From positions 1-52,684 of the forward strand of contig JAILBQ010000048.1 of the NCBI GenBank assembly GCA_024680815.1: a DNA stretch of 52,684 nt, read 5' to 3'. A model generated the notes under the pieces. It made no database searches and was not told the origin of the DNA. It saw only the letters and a list, made by a program, of their open reading frames with translations. A program made the position numbers and the translations under genes. Positions 50,325-52,684 of this stretch are shown one piece after another. Source of the stretch: Lachnospiraceae bacterium (lineage in GTDB: Bacteria; Bacillota; Clostridia; Lachnospirales; Lachnospiraceae). Position 1 is the first letter of the stretch, and each line of letters begins with the position of its first letter.

Positions 50325-51689
50325 TCAGTTCCTGAAAGAGTGGATCGGTGCGGGAATCCGCCCGCGGCGGGAAACAAACTCGGCGCAGGAAAAGCGGTTC
50401 ACCGGCATTATCGGCGCATAACCTAAAAGCCCTCCGAACTCAGCCCTCTCTCCGACTCCCTTTCCGATGACGGGTATCAGCCGGACGGCCGTGGTCTTCC
50501 CGTTCACCATTCCGAGAGCCATTTCATCAGCAATAATACCGGAAATACTGACCTCCGGTGTGTCTCCCGGAATTGCTATCATATCCAGCCCCACAGAGCA
50601 GACCGTGGTCATTGCCTCCAGCTTTTCCAGATTTAACGCTCCGGCCTCCACCGCCTCTATCATACCCTGATCCTCGCTCACGGGTATAAAGGCTCCCGAA
50701 AGGCCTCCCACGGAGCTGGCTGCCATAACCCCGCCCTTTTTCACCTGGTCGTTAAGCATGGCCAGAGCCGCGGTTGTGCCCGGAGCTCCGGGGTGTTCAA
50801 GCCCCATTTCCCTTAAAATATCAGCCACCGAATCCCCCACCGCCGGAGTCGGCGCCAGCGACAGATCCACGATACCGAAGGGAACCCCCAGCCTCCTTGA
50901 AGCCTCCAAGGCCACCAGCTGTCCCACTCTTGTCACCTGGAAGGCGGTCTTTTTTATGGTTTCGCAGAGGGTGGAAAAATCCTCTCCCCGTACACCCTTT
51001 ATGGCAGTCTTTACCACGCCCGGGCCGCTTACTCCCACATTGATAATGGCATCGGCCTCCGTCACGCCGTGAAACGCCCCGGCCACAAAGGGATTGTCAT
51101 CCGGCGCGTTGCAGAGCACCACAAGCTTTGCGCAGCCCACGGAATCCCGTTCTGCCGTAGCCTTCGCGGTGTCCTTGACCACCTTTCCCATAAGATGGAC
51201 GGCGTCCATGTTTATTCCGGTTTTCGTGCTGCCGGCAACAACGCTGGAGCAGACATAATCGGTTACGGAAAGGGCCTCGGAAATCGAACGCAGCAAAAGC
51301 TCATCCGACCTTGTCATCCCCTTTGCCACAAGGGCCGAAAAGCCCCCGATAAAATTCACTCCCGTCTTTCTCGCGGCATCATCGAGAGCCCAGGCGATTT
51401 TCACGTAATCCGAGCCTGTCTTGCAGGCGGCGGCCCCGATAAGGGAAATGGGCGTCACCGCAATCCTTTTATTTACAATCGGAATTCCGAACTCCCGTCC
51501 GATTTCCTCTCCTGTGGAGACAAGATTTTTTGCCAGCGACGTGATTTTGTTCACAATCTTATCGCACAGGGTATTAAGATCGGAATCAATACAGTCAAAG
51601 AGCGAAATACCCATGGTTATGGTGCGCACATCCAGGTTTTCGTGCTCTATCATCTTGTTGGTTTCTATGACTTCATGAAAATTAATCAT
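50325..51689 (-). CDS. UPF0210 (DUF711, PFL-like) family protein
   Basis: A 454-residue member of the UPF0210/DUF711 family. Segments such as [30 protein letters not shown] and [18 protein letters not shown] identify it. It is related in fold to pyruvate formate-lyase-type barrels; its function is not established. ATG 51689 is preferred over a GTG 18 bp upstream. It follows the ACT-domain gene by 24 bp, a pair conserved across Firmicutes that hints at a regulated amino-acid-linked role (inference). Confidence 0.9.
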   Translation of the reverse strand: MINFHEVIETNKMIEHENLDVRTITMGISLFDCIDSDLNTLCDKIVNKITSLAKNLVSTGEEIGREFGIPIVNKRIAVTPISLIGAAACKTGSDYVKIAWALDDAARKTGVNFIGGFSALVAKGMTRSDELLLRSISEALSVTDYVCSSVVAGSTKTGINMDAVHLMGKVVKDTAKATAERDSVGCAKLVVLCNAPDDNPFVAGAFHGVTEADAIINVGVSGPGVVKTAIKGVRGEDFSTLCETIKKTAFQVTRVGQLVALEASRRLGVPFGIVDLSLAPTPAVGDSVADILREMGLEHPGAPGTTAALAMLNDQVKKGGVMAASSVGGLSGAFIPVSEDQGMIEAVEAGALNLEKLEAMTTVCSVGLDMIAIPGDTPEVSISGIIADEMALGMVNGKTTAVRLIPVIGKGVGERAEFGGLLGYAPIMPVNRFSCAEFVSRRGRIPAPIHSFRN

Positions 51690-51713
51690 TCTCCGCGACT
51701 CCCCCACAGGAAA

Positions 51714-51986
51714 TTACAGCCGGTGCATACGGTCAAAAATCTCTTCTCTCTGGCACTTGATTATGACCCCGGTTTCCTCTCCGATCTGCTCCAGCTCATG
51801 AAAAATCGTGTCAAAATCCTTTTCGGTCAGGGTGAAGTCCGTTACCATCATCATGTTGAAAAAGCCTCCGGTGATGGTCTGGGAAATATCCAGAATATTG
51901 ATCTTGTTTCCCGCCATATAGGTGCAGACCTTCGCGATTATGCCTATGGCATCCTTACCCACAACCGTTACAACTACTTTTTTCAT
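51714..51986 (-). CDS. ACT-domain protein (UPF0237)
   Basis: A 90-residue stand-alone ACT-domain protein (VVVTVVGKDAIGIIAKVCTYMAG, then ILDISQTITGGFFNM), related to the GcvR/ACT regulator family. ATG 51986 is behind GGAGGAGG; a longer frame is rejected. It pairs with UPF0210. ACT domains bind amino acids or similar ligands; the ligand here is unknown. Confidence 0.93.
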   Translation of the reverse strand: MKKVVVTVVGKDAIGIIAKVCTYMAGNKINILDISQTITGGFFNMMMVTDFTLTEKDFDTIFHELEQIGEETGVIIKCQREEIFDRMHRL

Positions 51987-52002
51987 AACCTCCTCCGCAA
52001 CA

Positions 52003-52684
52003 CTAAAATTCCATACAATCCGACATCTCGTCCCGTTTCGCCACAGTGAAATCAAAATCGCCGAACCGGTAGGGGATGTCGGACATTGTTATCTGCATCC
52101 GGACCGTCTCCCAGGCCAGCTCCGGAAAATTGTTCTCCCGGCTTAAATGCCCCAGCATCACATGCTTTAAATCATCGTGCAGCACCTTTATTAAAAGCGC
52201 TCCCGCACTGTCGTTGGAAAGATGACCCTTATTGCTTAAAATCCTGCATTTCAGCGGATAGGGATATCTCCCGGCCTCCAGCATCCTGACATCGTGGTTG
52301 GCCTCCAGAAGAAGCACGTTTACGCCTGAAACGGCCCGTACAATCGATTCATCAAACATTCCGAGATCCGTCATCACCGCCACGGAGCTGTCTCCCTCCG
52401 AAAGCCTGAAGGATACGCTTTCAGCGGCATCATGGCTGGTTTTCACGCTTTGAACCTCTATGTCCCCGATTAAAAAACGCTCTCCCGGCCGGATCACCTT
52501 AAAGCGCTCCCCGGGTATATCCGCCGTGTCCTTAATCCTCCTTAGGGCCTCCCTGGTCCCGGAGGTTGTATAGACGGGAATATCGTAGCGCCTTAACATC
52601 ACCCCGAGGCCCTTTATATGATCCGTGTGCTCATGGGTCAGCAATATGCCGTCTATTTCCCCGGGTTTTATCCCCAAGGAATTA
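52003..52684 (-). CDS. WalJ/YycJ-like metallo-beta-lactamase-fold hydrolase (N-terminus cut by window edge)
   Basis: About 227 residues are visible. The metal motif LLTHEHTDHIKG is near the edge. Further ligands occur in MTDLGMF and LLLEANHD, and GHLS near the C-terminus. The usual ~40 N-terminal residues lie outside the window. The family is close to WalJ/YycJ, which in Firmicutes affects DNA replication/repair or cell-wall control, but here the walRK genes are not in view. It precedes the ACT gene by 16 bp. Confidence 0.88.
   Translation of the reverse strand, partial: NSLGIKPGEIDGILLTHEHTDHIKGLGVMLRRYDIPVYTTSGTREALRRIKDTADIPGERFKVIRPGERFLIGDIEVQSVKTSHDAAESVSFRLSEGDSSVAVMTDLGMFDESIVRAVSGVNVLLLEANHDVRMLEAGRYPYPLKCRILSNKGHLSNDSAGALLIKVLHDDLKHVMLGHLSRENNFPELAWETVRMQITMSDIPYRFGDFDFTVAKRDEMSDCMEF

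Noticed and set aside
51069-52049. 326-codon plus-strand ORF
   Set aside because: It is antisense to UPF0210 and the ACT gene, has no ribosome-binding site, and its residues look like a reverse-frame shadow.

Overview
The window reads as a chromosomal segment of an anaerobic, low-to-mid-GC Clostridia, most likely a Lachnospiraceae-type gut Firmicute. The evidence is the Firmicute gene order plsX-acpP-rnc-smc-ftsY, ylxM-ffh-rpsP-khpA-rimM-trmD-rplS-rbgA-rnhB-ylqG-ylqH, the Shine-Dalgarno-rich starts, sigma-A type promoters, and a selenium-dependent molybdenum hydroxylase locus. The species call is inference. There are no rRNA or tRNA genes, CRISPR arrays or insertion sequences that I could see. 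Almost everything is on the minus strand; only selD-lysR, prs, a possible small ORF, pta and rpmF are on plus.

Region 1 (1-13.9 kb) is an accessory selenium/molybdenum locus. A minus-strand operon encodes a three-subunit molybdenum hydroxylase (Mo, FAD and 2Fe-2S subunits), the aminohydrolase SsnA and the start of YgfK, which is cut by the left edge. It is divergent from selD plus a LysR regulator. Further right, a second minus-strand run holds a DUF3343 protein, a cysteine desulfurase, YedF, a decayed 2-hydroxyacyl-CoA dehydratase activase pseudogene and a MetNIQ-type ABC importer. DUF3343, the desulfurase and YedF probably mobilise Se/S, SelD makes selenophosphate, and the hydroxylase probably uses a labile selenium ligand. 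SsnA/YgfK/Xdh clusters are linked to anaerobic purine and urate breakdown. A strongly structured 190-bp sequence sits between metI and metQ.

Region 2 (13.9-23.9 kb) holds the most unusual gene: a 1,727-residue protein with an alpha/beta hydrolase, an acyl/aminoacyl-adenylating domain, a carrier domain, a condensation-like domain and a vestigial second adenylation tail. Upstream of it, and closely linked, are ligA, a GT39-like membrane glycosyltransferase and an acidic YARHG lipoprotein.

Region 3 (23.9-50.3 kb) is core housekeeping: rRNA pseudouridylation, gpsA/plsY phospholipid synthesis, der, a DUF512 radical-SAM protein, prs, yraN, the orphan FlhB/FliK-like pair ylqH/ylqG, rnhB, two signal peptidases flanking rbgA, the rpsP-rplS ribosome-maturation block, the SRP genes, ilvA inserted between ftsY and ylxM, smc, rnc, acpP, plsX, tmcAL, then pta and rpmF. 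Region 4 (50.3 kb to the end) has UPF0210 and its ACT-domain partner, then a right-edge-truncated WalJ/YycJ-like metallo-hydrolase.

Well-formed promoters (17-bp spacers) are visible for xdhA, metN, rbgA, rplS, ylxM, plsX, tmcAL, pta and rpmF. Several place the start codon only 7-10 bp after the -10 box with no Shine-Dalgarno sequence, which suggests leaderless mRNAs. All functional statements rest on reading motifs and recalled family features; no database search was run.
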